Below are positions 52,726-60,539 of a stretch of 64,000 nucleotides of DNA, piece by piece (the stretch's first letter is position 1; each line of letters opens with the position of its first letter). Location: positions 62,001 through 126,000 of the forward strand of contig NZ_QIBX01000001.1 of assembly GCF_003725995.1 (NCBI RefSeq). Reading direction: 5' to 3'. The translations under genes were made by a program, and so were the position numbers. This stretch comes from Slackia equolifaciens (GTDB lineage Bacteria; Actinomycetota; Coriobacteriia; Coriobacteriales; Eggerthellaceae). A model generated the notes under the pieces. The model was not told the DNA's origin. It made no database searches and saw only the letters and a list, made by a program, of their open reading frames with translations.

Positions 52726-54150
52726 ATGGGCGGATTCTTCGGCGCTACGTCAAAGCGCGATGTGGTTCTGGACGTGTTCTTTGGCGTGGATTACCACTCC
52801 CACCTGGGCACCAAAAACGCAGGCATGGTGTTCTGCGGAGGAAACGGAACCTTCCAGCGTGAGATTCACTCCATTGAGAACACGCCGTTTCGCACCAAGT
52901 TCGAAGACGACCTGAGCAACTTCCACGGCAACGCGGGCATCGGCTGCATCAGCGACACCGACCCCCAGCCCCTGCTGGTGCGTTCGCATCTAGGCACGTT
53001 CGCCATCACCACGGTAAGCGCCATCAACAACGCCGATGCGCTGATCGACTCCTGCTTCGAAGGCGGCAAGCGCCAATTCATGGCCATGGGTTCGGGCAAA
53101 GTGAACGACACCGAGCTCATCGCCGCATTGATCACGCAGAAGGACGATTTCGTATCGGGCATCAAGTATGCCCAGGACGCCATCGACGGATCGCTTACGC
53201 TGCTCATCATGACCGCAGAGGGCGACATCATTGCCGCACGCGATAAGATGGGGCGTTTGCCCGTGCTTATCGGCAAGAACGACGAGGGCCGTTGCGTGGC
53301 GTTCGAAAGCTTCGCCTACCATAAGCTGGGATACGACGACGAATATGAACTCGGCCCCGCTGAAATTGTGCGCGTAACGCCTGAGGGCCACGAGACCATC
53401 GCCCCCGCCGGCGACGATATGAAGATCTGTGCGTTTCTGTGGGTGTATTACGGCTATCCCAACTCCAACTACGAAGGCGTGAACGTTGAGGTCATGCGCT
53501 ACCGCAACGGCGCCATCATGGCGCGCGACGAGGCCGCCGCAGGCACGCTCCCCCAAGTCGACTACGTTGCCGGCGTGCCCGATTCCGGCCTTCCGCACGG
53601 CATAGGCTATGCCACCGAAAGCGGACAGCCCTTCGGCCGCCCGTTCATCAAATACACGCCCACCTGGCCGCGCTCCTTCATGCCCGCTAACCAGGAAGTG
53701 CGCAACCGCGTGGCCAAGATGAAGCAGATTCCCGTGCCCGAGCTCATCGACGGAAAGAAGCTGCTGCTGGTCGACGACTCCATCGTACGCGGCACGCAGC
53801 TGCGCGAAACGGTGGATTTCCTCTATGACGCCGGCGCCAAAGAGGTGCACATGCGCTCGGCCTGCCCGCCCATCATGTTCAGCTGCAAGTACCTGAGCTT
53901 CTCGCGCGGCAAATCGGACATGGACCTCATTGCCCGTCGCGTGATCGATGAGCTTGAAGGCGAAGAAGGCGTGAACCATATCGACGAATACGCCGACAGC
54001 TCCACCGAGCGCGGCAAATGCTTGCTCAAAAGCATCTGCGAGCAAATGGGCTTCGATTCGCTTGGCTACCAAAGCCTGCCCGGCCTGCTCGAGGCCATAG
54101 GCATCGATCCCACGAAGGTGTGCACCTACTGCTGGGACGGCAGGGAATAA
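52726..54150 (+). CDS. PurF-like amidophosphoribosyltransferase paralogue lacking the catalytic cysteine
   Basis: 474 aa. The PRTase half is complete, with PRPP motif KLLLVDDSIVRGTQLRE and GVPDSGLPHGIGYA. The N-terminal glutaminase half keeps Ntn fold segments (YHSHLGTKNAGMVF, GNAGIGCIS). However, the N-terminus is MGGFFG where PurF has Met-Cys-Gly, so the nucleophilic Cys1 is missing. It may use ammonia or have a different role. MGGFF-type paralogues are known in several anaerobes. No other purine genes are adjacent. AAAAAGG precedes the start. Confidence 0.88.
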   Translation: MGGFFGATSKRDVVLDVFFGVDYHSHLGTKNAGMVFCGGNGTFQREIHSIENTPFRTKFEDDLSNFHGNAGIGCISDTDPQPLLVRSHLGTFAITTVSAINNADALIDSCFEGGKRQFMAMGSGKVNDTELIAALITQKDDFVSGIKYAQDAIDGSLTLLIMTAEGDIIAARDKMGRLPVLIGKNDEGRCVAFESFAYHKLGYDDEYELGPAEIVRVTPEGHETIAPAGDDMKICAFLWVYYGYPNSNYEGVNVEVMRYRNGAIMARDEAAAGTLPQVDYVAGVPDSGLPHGIGYATESGQPFGRPFIKYTPTWPRSFMPANQEVRNRVAKMKQIPVPELIDGKKLLLVDDSIVRGTQLRETVDFLYDAGAKEVHMRSACPPIMFSCKYLSFSRGKSDMDLIARRVIDELEGEEGVNHIDEYADSSTERGKCLLKSICEQMGFDSLGYQSLPGLLEAIGIDPTKVCTYCWDGRE

Positions 54151-54163
54151 GAGATTCGCAAAA

Positions 54164-54187
54164 AGAAAGGCCCCTCGGGGCCTTTCT
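54164..54187. terminator. Bidirectional terminator between purF-like gene and asnS
   Basis: Perfect stem AGAAAGGCCCC / GGGGCCTTTCT with a 2-nt loop region; A-rich before and T/C-rich after, so it can serve both convergent genes. Confidence 0.85.
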
Positions 54188-54192
54188 CTCAT

Positions 54193-55596
54193 TTAGAATT
54201 CGGCGTTGCCCACCGTACGGGGGTGAGGAATCACGTCGCGAATGTTGCTCACGCCGGTCAGGTACATCACCAAACGCTCGAAGCCCAGACCGAATCCTGC
54301 ATGCTTGCAGGTGCCGAAACGGCGCAGGTCGCAGTAGTATTTATACTGCTCGGGATCCATCCCCAGCTCAGAGATGCGGCGCTCGAGCACGTCCAAGCGC
54401 TCCTCGCGCTGGCTGCCGCCCACAATCTCGCCGATGCCGGGCACCAGGCAGTCGGCCGCAGCCACCGTCTTACCGTCATCGTTCAAGCGCATATAGAATG
54501 CCTTGATCTCAACCGGATAGTCGGTCACGAACGTGGGCTTCTTGAAGTATTGCTCGGTCAGGAAGCGCTCGTGCTCGGTCTGCAGGTCGATTCCCCAGCT
54601 CACGGGGAACTCGAACTTCTGCCCCTTGGCAACCGCCGCCTCCAGGATCTCGATTGCCTCGGTGTAGGTGACGCGCGCGAAGTCGGAGTTGGCCACATGC
54701 GTGAGACGCTCGATCAGGCCTTTGTCCACGAACTTGTTGAGCATGTTCAGCTCGTCGGGGCACTTCTCCATCACGTAGCTGATAACGAATTTGAGCATAT
54801 CCTCAGCGAGGTTCATGTCGTCCTCAAGGTCGGCGAAGGCGATCTCGGGCTCAATCATCCAGAACTCGGCAGCGTGGCGCGCCGTGTTGGAGTTCTCCGC
54901 GCGAAACGTGGGACCGAACGTGTACACGTCGCCGAACGCCATGGCGAAATTCTCGGCGTTGAGCTGGCCCGACACGGTAAGACTCGCCGGCTTGCCGAAG
55001 AAATCCTGCGTGTAGTCCACGGTTCCGTCATCGTTCTTGGGCACGTTCGCAAGGTCGAGCGTGGTCACATGGAACATCTCGCCCGCGCCTTCGCAGTCGG
55101 ACGTGGTAATGATGGGCGTGTTCACATACACGAATCCGCGGTCCTGGAAGAATGTATGAATGGCGTTTGCGGCCACCGAGCGAATGCGGAACACCGCGCG
55201 GAAGAGGTTCGTACGCGGGCGCAGGTGCTGCTGCGTGCGCAGGAACTCGGGCGTGGTACGCTTCTTCTGCAACGGATAGTCGCCCGCGGAAGCACCCGCC
55301 ACCTCGATGGTGGCGGCGGCAAGCTCAAAGGGCTGCGGGGCGTCGGGCGTAAGCTTCACCTCGCCCGCGCAGATGACGGCGGCGCCGGCAACCTGATGCG
55401 CGATCTCATCGTAATTGGCCAACGTATCGCGGCTCATAACCACCTGCAGGTCTTTAAAGCAGCTGCCGTCGTTCACGGTGACGAAGCCGAAGTTTTTCAT
55501 GTCGCGCACCGAACGCACCCAGCCGGCAACGGTGACAGTGGTGCCGCCCAGCGATTCGGCATCGGCAAAAAGCTGTGCGATCCTGGTCCTTTCCAC
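54193..55596 (-). CDS. asnS: Asparaginyl-tRNA synthetase
   Basis: 467 aa from GTG 55596 with AAGGGG upstream. N-terminal OB fold ([25 protein letters not shown]), then the class II core: motif 2 [25 protein letters not shown], motif 3 [15 protein letters not shown], ending [16 protein letters not shown], typical of AsnRS rather than AspRS. It charges tRNA-Asn in the cytoplasm. Confidence 0.97.
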   Translation of the reverse strand: MERTRIAQLFADAESLGGTTVTVAGWVRSVRDMKNFGFVTVNDGSCFKDLQVVMSRDTLANYDEIAHQVAGAAVICAGEVKLTPDAPQPFELAAATIEVAGASAGDYPLQKKRTTPEFLRTQQHLRPRTNLFRAVFRIRSVAANAIHTFFQDRGFVYVNTPIITTSDCEGAGEMFHVTTLDLANVPKNDDGTVDYTQDFFGKPASLTVSGQLNAENFAMAFGDVYTFGPTFRAENSNTARHAAEFWMIEPEIAFADLEDDMNLAEDMLKFVISYVMEKCPDELNMLNKFVDKGLIERLTHVANSDFARVTYTEAIEILEAAVAKGQKFEFPVSWGIDLQTEHERFLTEQYFKKPTFVTDYPVEIKAFYMRLNDDGKTVAAADCLVPGIGEIVGGSQREERLDVLERRISELGMDPEQYKYYCDLRRFGTCKHAGFGLGFERLVMYLTGVSNIRDVIPHPRTVGNAEF

Positions 55597-55771
55597 AGAA
55601 CGCCCCTTTCCTCAGCACGGTTCGAAAGAACCGTCCGCTATCCTCAAATGTGCGCATGTCATGATACAGCATGCACGGCCGTGCGAACTTGGCGAATCCC
55701 CGCCGCGTCAGCCGCCGACGCGGCGTATCATACACACCACGCAAACGATGCGACAGAAGGACTTGAGATAT

Positions 55772-56251
55772 ATGGCAATCGAAAAAGTGAGGGAATTCTT
55801 TCGCTCCCGGGGAATTGAAGACCGTGTTTTAGAGTTCGAGACGTCCAGCGCTACGGTCGAGCTGGCGGCACAGGCCGTTGGATGCGAGCCGGAGCGTATC
55901 GCCAAAACGCTCTCGTTCCACGTAGGCGATCGCGTGGCGCTCATCGTGGCAGCCGGCGATGCACGCATTGACAACCCCAAGTTCAAGGTCCAGTTCGCCA
56001 CAAAGGCGAAGATGCTCAAAGCCGATGAGGCCGAGAAGCTTATCGGGCATGCCGTGGGCGGCGTATGCCCCTTTGCCGTCAACGATTGCTGCGACGTGTA
56101 TCTGGACGAGAGTCTACGCCGCTTTGACATGGTATATCCCGCATGCGGCAGCGCCAACAGTGCCATCGGCCTTACGCCGGAGGAGCTGGAGCGATACGCC
56201 GCGCCTGCGGCATGGATCGACGTGTGCAAGTTGCCTGCAACACAAGCCTAG
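55772..56251 (+). CDS. YbaK/EbsC-family aminoacyl-tRNA deacylase
   Basis: 159 aa from ATG 55772. YbaK fold: FETSSATVELAAQAVGCEPERIAKTLSF, LIVAAGDARIDNPKFK, KMLKADEAEKLIGHAVGGVCPFAV, VYLDESLRRFDMVYPACG. Such proteins hydrolyse mischarged tRNAs (Cys-tRNA-Pro or similar). It is divergent from asnS and overlaps the convergent phosphoesterase by 4 bp at the stops. Confidence 0.92.
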   Translation: MAIEKVREFFRSRGIEDRVLEFETSSATVELAAQAVGCEPERIAKTLSFHVGDRVALIVAAGDARIDNPKFKVQFATKAKMLKADEAEKLIGHAVGGVCPFAVNDCCDVYLDESLRRFDMVYPACGSANSAIGLTPEELERYAAPAAWIDVCKLPATQA

Positions 56252-57138
56252 CGCGTCATGTAGTACACGTAAGCGTCATCGCGCCACGTGCCCTCGCCGA
56301 GCGTCGCATAATCCACAGCCTCCACCGCCCCGGCATCATCCACCAGCAGCATGCTGCCGTCGCCGATGGGCGCAAGCATGCTCGTGAGCGAAAACGTGTC
56401 GCATGCCCATACGATAGGCGTTACGGAATCGTCGCCCGCGCGCACGCCCTCGCGGCCGTTCGAAGCGTGCCACATGCGCATGCCCGACGAATGCCTCGGC
56501 CACAGCTTCAACCGCTCGCACGTGAACACCGGCGTATGCCCCACGATCTGATTGACGCCCGGCAGGAAATCCATCGCGAGCTCGCGTTTATCGGCCCACA
56601 AAGGCCCCGCCACCTCGAATCCGCCGCGCGCCGCCCCACATGTATCCAGATCACGCCATCGCGCAGGATCGGCGAACATCTCATTGAGCAAGCGCGCCGC
56701 ATTGGCGGCAGAGGCGCGCGCCGCGTCCCATGCTGCCAGGTCGAAGTTGTCGTCCGCCCATGAGGAAGTCACACCCGCATGTGTAAGCAGGTAGCCGTTC
56801 GCCTCGGCGGCCATGACGATGCCCAAACCGTCCAGAATCTCATGGACCTTCTCCATGATGCCCCATTGCGTACCGGGGCCGTCTTCCTCCATGAGGTAGC
56901 GCATATCATGGTTGCCTAGCACTACGTCCACCGCAAGGCCTTGACCGCGACGCTCCGCGACCCAATCGGCAAACGCATGGAGCGATTCCAGCGCGAATGA
57001 ATCGGACGCTCCCCAATCGTCGCAGTAGTCGCCCAAGAATACGACGCGCTGGGCGTTGTATGCTGCGATAGCCGCATCGACGCGCGGAAGAATCTGCTTC
57101 TGCTTAAGATGGGTATCGCCTATGACCAGGGTTTTCAT
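56248..57138 (-). CDS. Metallophosphoesterase
   Basis: 296 aa from ATG 57138 with AGGAG upstream. Complete calcineurin-like motif set: GDTHLK, GDYCDDWG, GNHDMRYL, HAGVTSSW and GHTPVF. A long insert in the middle is probably the substrate lid. The natural substrate is unknown. Confidence 0.92.
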   Translation of the reverse strand: MKTLVIGDTHLKQKQILPRVDAAIAAYNAQRVVFLGDYCDDWGASDSFALESLHAFADWVAERRGQGLAVDVVLGNHDMRYLMEEDGPGTQWGIMEKVHEILDGLGIVMAAEANGYLLTHAGVTSSWADDNFDLAAWDAARASAANAARLLNEMFADPARWRDLDTCGAARGGFEVAGPLWADKRELAMDFLPGVNQIVGHTPVFTCERLKLWPRHSSGMRMWHASNGREGVRAGDDSVTPIVWACDTFSLTSMLAPIGDGSMLLVDDAGAVEAVDYATLGEGTWRDDAYVYYMTR

Positions 57139-57175
57139 AGCGTATCTCCTCTTTGCTCCCAACGCCCACTCGTCG

Positions 57176-57219
57176 GGCTCGCCGAAGTCTTTTTCTTGGC
57201 TCGCCGAAGTCTTTTTCTT
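57176..57219. repeat. Exact 22-bp tandem duplication
   Basis: GGCTCGCCGAAGTCTTTTTC plus TT occurs twice back to back at 57176-57197 and 57198-57219, in the 299-bp spacer between two minus-strand genes. The T-runs could act as weak terminators on the plus strand. Nothing else is recognised in the spacer. Confidence 0.9.
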
Positions 57220-57437
57220 ATCACAATACGCTCAAGGGGTTGCCGGCGCACGATTGAGCCCGTTTTGCGCGAAAAGCCGACTCCGTCACGAATCCGTAAC
57301 GTAGAAAATGAAGGCAATGGATCACGGCGGCAATCGCCTGGGTTAGCGGCTCTGCCGCATCTGCCCCCACAGCGCCGATGTCATCATGCGCGCACATTGG
57401 GCCATCGCCATCTTCCCCGCCGAAGCGCGATGGCGCA

Positions 57438-58040
57438 TCATCGAGGGCGGCGCTCCTTTCCCGTGAAGTCGTCCACATCGATGCGAAAAATCGCCACGCG
57501 ATTCACGGCCTCCTTTGCGAACTTACACGGCGCACCCGGGGCGGCATGCTCCATGATAAGCGCAAGGGCGCGCACCTTCTCCTCCGTATTCTCAACGGGG
57601 GAAATGCGGCCTGTGCCCATAACGCTTCGATACGCCCGCGAATACGCGCACGAATAATCGCCCTTGATGGACCCACCGTCGCAGTCCATCTCGATAGCCA
57701 CATCGCATCCGCGCAGGAATGCCTCGGCCTTGCGGCCTTCCGCGGCAGAGTGAACGTACAGCGTGAGCTTGGGGCGAGCCGCTTTCCCCGTCTCGTGGCC
57801 CCAGTCAACCGAGGCGCCCCTCTCCCCCGCGGCTTCCAAAGCGCCACTCGGCTCCAGCTCATCGGCCCCCATGTCGCATCCGCACGAACAATCCTGCCAC
57901 TCGTAGCCAAAATTTACCGGCACGATGAACATGCCCTCGGAATCCACTGCGCCGATGCGCACCACCTGACATGCCTCGACAATCGCGCGCAAAGCCGCGG
58001 CATCCTTCACCTCGCGCTTCGCCAGCCTCATCTGTCGCAT
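57438..58040 (-). CDS. Pyridoxamine 5'-phosphate oxidase-like (NimA-type) flavin-binding protein
   Basis: 200 aa. Split-barrel FMN-binding fold: VVRIGAVDSEGMFIVPVNFGYEW, LTLYVHSAAEGRKAEAFLRGCDVAIEMDCDG, YRSVMGTGRISPVEN. The pattern matches the NimA/PNPOx-like group. There is an unusual insertion of about 45 aa near residues 49-90 with a CSCGC motif that may bind metal. It could reduce nitro compounds or bind heme or F420; undetermined. Confidence 0.85.
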   Translation of the reverse strand: MRQMRLAKREVKDAAALRAIVEACQVVRIGAVDSEGMFIVPVNFGYEWQDCSCGCDMGADELEPSGALEAAGERGASVDWGHETGKAARPKLTLYVHSAAEGRKAEAFLRGCDVAIEMDCDGGSIKGDYSCAYSRAYRSVMGTGRISPVENTEEKVRALALIMEHAAPGAPCKFAKEAVNRVAIFRIDVDDFTGKERRPR

Positions 58041-58145
58041 ACGCCCTCCATTACGAGCAAATATCCGAATATTCCACGCACGTAACCGAGCGTTCCTTAG
58101 GTTCGCCGAACGCCCCGGAATCTCGAGTCGAAACCAACACGCACG

Positions 58146-59162
58146 CTATAGTAAATCATACGGCATGCGACGTTTGACGGCGTAGAAGATGAGCAGGACG
58201 GGTGCCGCAAGCGGGAAGAACAGCAGCATGCACCCGAGCACGAACAGGCGCAGCAGGAAAAACGCCACACGACGCCAACCCATGCGTTCACGCGTCTCGC
58301 AGGTCATGCGCACGAATGATCCTCCCGGCGTTTGCCCTTTGCGCATGAACGGAATCGCACCTTCCACCGCAACGAACATGACCGCCGGAATCAAAAGCAT
58401 AGCCGTGCCCCCTGCTGCCGCGAGAGCGTCGTTTTGCACACCCGCCGCCATCACGCCCCACGCCACGAACAGTCCCGCCGCCCACACGATGGTCGAAGCC
58501 ACGCCCACCAAGGTCATATCCAGCCAGAATGCCACAAAGCGCCGTACGATACCGGGCCGATCGGTCACTTCGCCTTCCTCGGCAAGCGCGCCCGGTGGCA
58601 AGATGCGAGCGAGCCGCGAAGCCACGAGCCACCCGACAGCGGCGCCCGAGGCATTCCAAATCAGGTCGTCCACATCGGCCGTGCGATAGGAATAGGGATA
58701 TACACCGAACAGCCCCGTGCCTTGCGCCGCTTCGATGGCGAACGACACAGCCAGCCCCAGAAGCGTCGATTTCGCAAAGTCCAAGCGCAGAAACCGCCCC
58801 GCAATGAACCCCAGCGGCATGAAAAACACTATGTTGAACAGGATTTGCGGCACTGCATGAATGCCGTCTTTGGCGATATCGCCCAAAAACGCGAACGGGT
58901 TCAGCTGCCAGGGGATGCCGTACGTGATGCCCAGTCCTTCTTCACCCGACGGCAGCGGATAGAGCGTGAAGCAGCCCAGGCCCAATACGTAGAGCACCGC
59001 GAGATACACCGTTACGACCGAAGCGAGCTTGAGACGACCGTCGCGATGATAGAGATACGCAAGAATGGGCAGGGTGAGCGCGAACGAGAAGAACGGCCAC
59101 GCAGCCACCGCCACGGCAAAATTCTCGCTGTATCCGCCGAGAAACCTCTCGATGATCTCCAT
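58146..59162 (-). CDS. VanZ-RDD fusion membrane protein
   Basis: 338 aa from ATG 59162 with AAGGAG upstream. Residues about 15-195 are a VanZ domain (helices with GCFTLYPLP, ILFNIVFFMPLGFIAGRF, EAAQGTGLFG, TADVDDLIWNASGAAVGW). Residues about 215-335 are an RDD domain (FVAFWLDMTLVGVAST, GQTPGGSFVRMTC). VanZ-like proteins give low-level teicoplanin resistance in some hosts; RDD proteins may be ion antiporters. The combined function is unknown. No van genes are nearby. Confidence 0.9.
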   Translation of the reverse strand: MEIIERFLGGYSENFAVAVAAWPFFSFALTLPILAYLYHRDGRLKLASVVTVYLAVLYVLGLGCFTLYPLPSGEEGLGITYGIPWQLNPFAFLGDIAKDGIHAVPQILFNIVFFMPLGFIAGRFLRLDFAKSTLLGLAVSFAIEAAQGTGLFGVYPYSYRTADVDDLIWNASGAAVGWLVASRLARILPPGALAEEGEVTDRPGIVRRFVAFWLDMTLVGVASTIVWAAGLFVAWGVMAAGVQNDALAAAGGTAMLLIPAVMFVAVEGAIPFMRKGQTPGGSFVRMTCETRERMGWRRVAFFLLRLFVLGCMLLFFPLAAPVLLIFYAVKRRMPYDLL

Positions 59163-59423
59163 GTTCGCTCCTTCTCTACTCGCCAAGAACGTCATTATGG
59201 AGCTGGATCATTCAAGGAGGATTCTTATCCGCGAATCGTCACCTCAGAGTGACGCCAATGAAAGGTTCCCGTCAGGTTGGATTCGCGATACGTACAGCAG
59301 AGCCCCGCGGCACACATGGCAATGCTATTTGTTAGAATCTCATCCGGTATCCAGCAATGGCAGAATGCGCCCCACGAACCCACCGACATGGCGCGCATGC
59401 AGGATGAGATTAGGTGACCGTAC

Positions 59424-60524
59424 ATGACATTTAGACTCAAACACTACCACGCGCCAAACTTCAACGAGGCGCGTTTCCAAGCAGCGCCCGAAGCGACGCT
59501 CGTCCCGTGCCCCAAAGACGCCGTGGCGCCCGAGGGCTACCACGCCACGAGCATCTTCCCGGAGTATTTCAAAATCGGCGGAACATGGCTGCTCGCCGCG
59601 GAAAGCCGCATGGACAGCGTGCCCGTATACGAGGACGGCTCGGTGAGCATCCGCGAATTTCGTCGCCTTAAACAAGGCGATTTGGTGGTATGCGGCCGCA
59701 CCGAAGACGCAAGCGAAGGCATCTATGTCCACACCAACGGCTTCGACGAGCCCGGTGCGGCGTCCGACGCCGATTCATTCGCCTTTCGCACGGGCCGCTC
59801 ACGCGAAACGGCATTCTCGCGCGACTACGACGAACTCTACGAGCTTTTGCGGCACGAACGCGAGCACGGCTATGTGGTATGGGTGATGGGCCCCGCCTTC
59901 ACGTTCAACGGCTTCTCGCGCCGAGCGTTCGCGCGTCTGATCCATAACGGCTACGTAGACGCCGTGCTGGCCGGCAACGCGCTCGCCACGCATGACCTGG
60001 AGGGAGCGCTGTTCCACACCGCGCTCGGCCAGGACATCGACACGCAAGAGAACCGCCCCATGGGCCACTATCACCACATGGACACCATCAACAAAGCGCG
60101 CTACTACGGAAGCATCAGAAAGCTCATCGAGGCGGAGCATATCGACAACGGCATCATGCATGCGCTGGAAACGAACCATGTGCCCTACGTGCTTGCCGGC
60201 TCCATCCGCGACGACGGGCCGCTGCCCGGCGTGTACCGCAACGCCTACGAGGCGCAGGATGCAATGCGCGCCCACGTAAGCCGCGCGACCACGGTGATCT
60301 GCATGGCCACTACGCTGCACTCTATCGCCACGGGCAACATGACCCCCTCATTTCGCGTGATGCCCGACGGCACCGTGCGCCAGGTATACTTCTACTGCGT
60401 TGACATCGCCGAATTCGCCGTGAACAAACTGGCAGATCGCGGCTCTTTAGCCTCGCGCGGCATCGTGACCAACGTGCAGGATTTTATTGCACATGTGGCT
60501 CGCGGTCTTGACCTGGACGTTTAA
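59424..60524 (+). CDS. Archaeal-type ornithine cyclodeaminase (LOR/SDH bifunctional domain, TIGR00300-like)
   Basis: 366 aa from ATG 59424 with AGGTGA 6 nt upstream. Characteristic block: VMGPAFTFNGFSRRAFARLI, VLAGNALATHDLEGALFHTALGQDI, GHYHHMDTINKARYYGSI, YVLAGSIRDDGPLPGVY, ATTLHSIATGNMTPS and CVDIAEFAVNKLADRGS. It matches the archaeal OCD2/ArgZ C-terminal family, which uses NAD to convert ornithine to proline. The N-terminal about 100 residues match the LOR/SDH domain. The hybrid kinase starts 15 nt downstream, so the two are probably co-transcribed. Confidence 0.85.
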   Translation: MTFRLKHYHAPNFNEARFQAAPEATLVPCPKDAVAPEGYHATSIFPEYFKIGGTWLLAAESRMDSVPVYEDGSVSIREFRRLKQGDLVVCGRTEDASEGIYVHTNGFDEPGAASDADSFAFRTGRSRETAFSRDYDELYELLRHEREHGYVVWVMGPAFTFNGFSRRAFARLIHNGYVDAVLAGNALATHDLEGALFHTALGQDIDTQENRPMGHYHHMDTINKARYYGSIRKLIEAEHIDNGIMHALETNHVPYVLAGSIRDDGPLPGVYRNAYEAQDAMRAHVSRATTVICMATTLHSIATGNMTPSFRVMPDGTVRQVYFYCVDIAEFAVNKLADRGSLASRGIVTNVQDFIAHVARGLDLDV

Positions 60525-60539
60525 TCAAGGAGACAGCGC

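Noticed and set aside
54223-55818. Plus-strand 531-aa frame opposite asnS
   Set aside because: Antisense shadow; AsnRS motifs on the minus strand are decisive.
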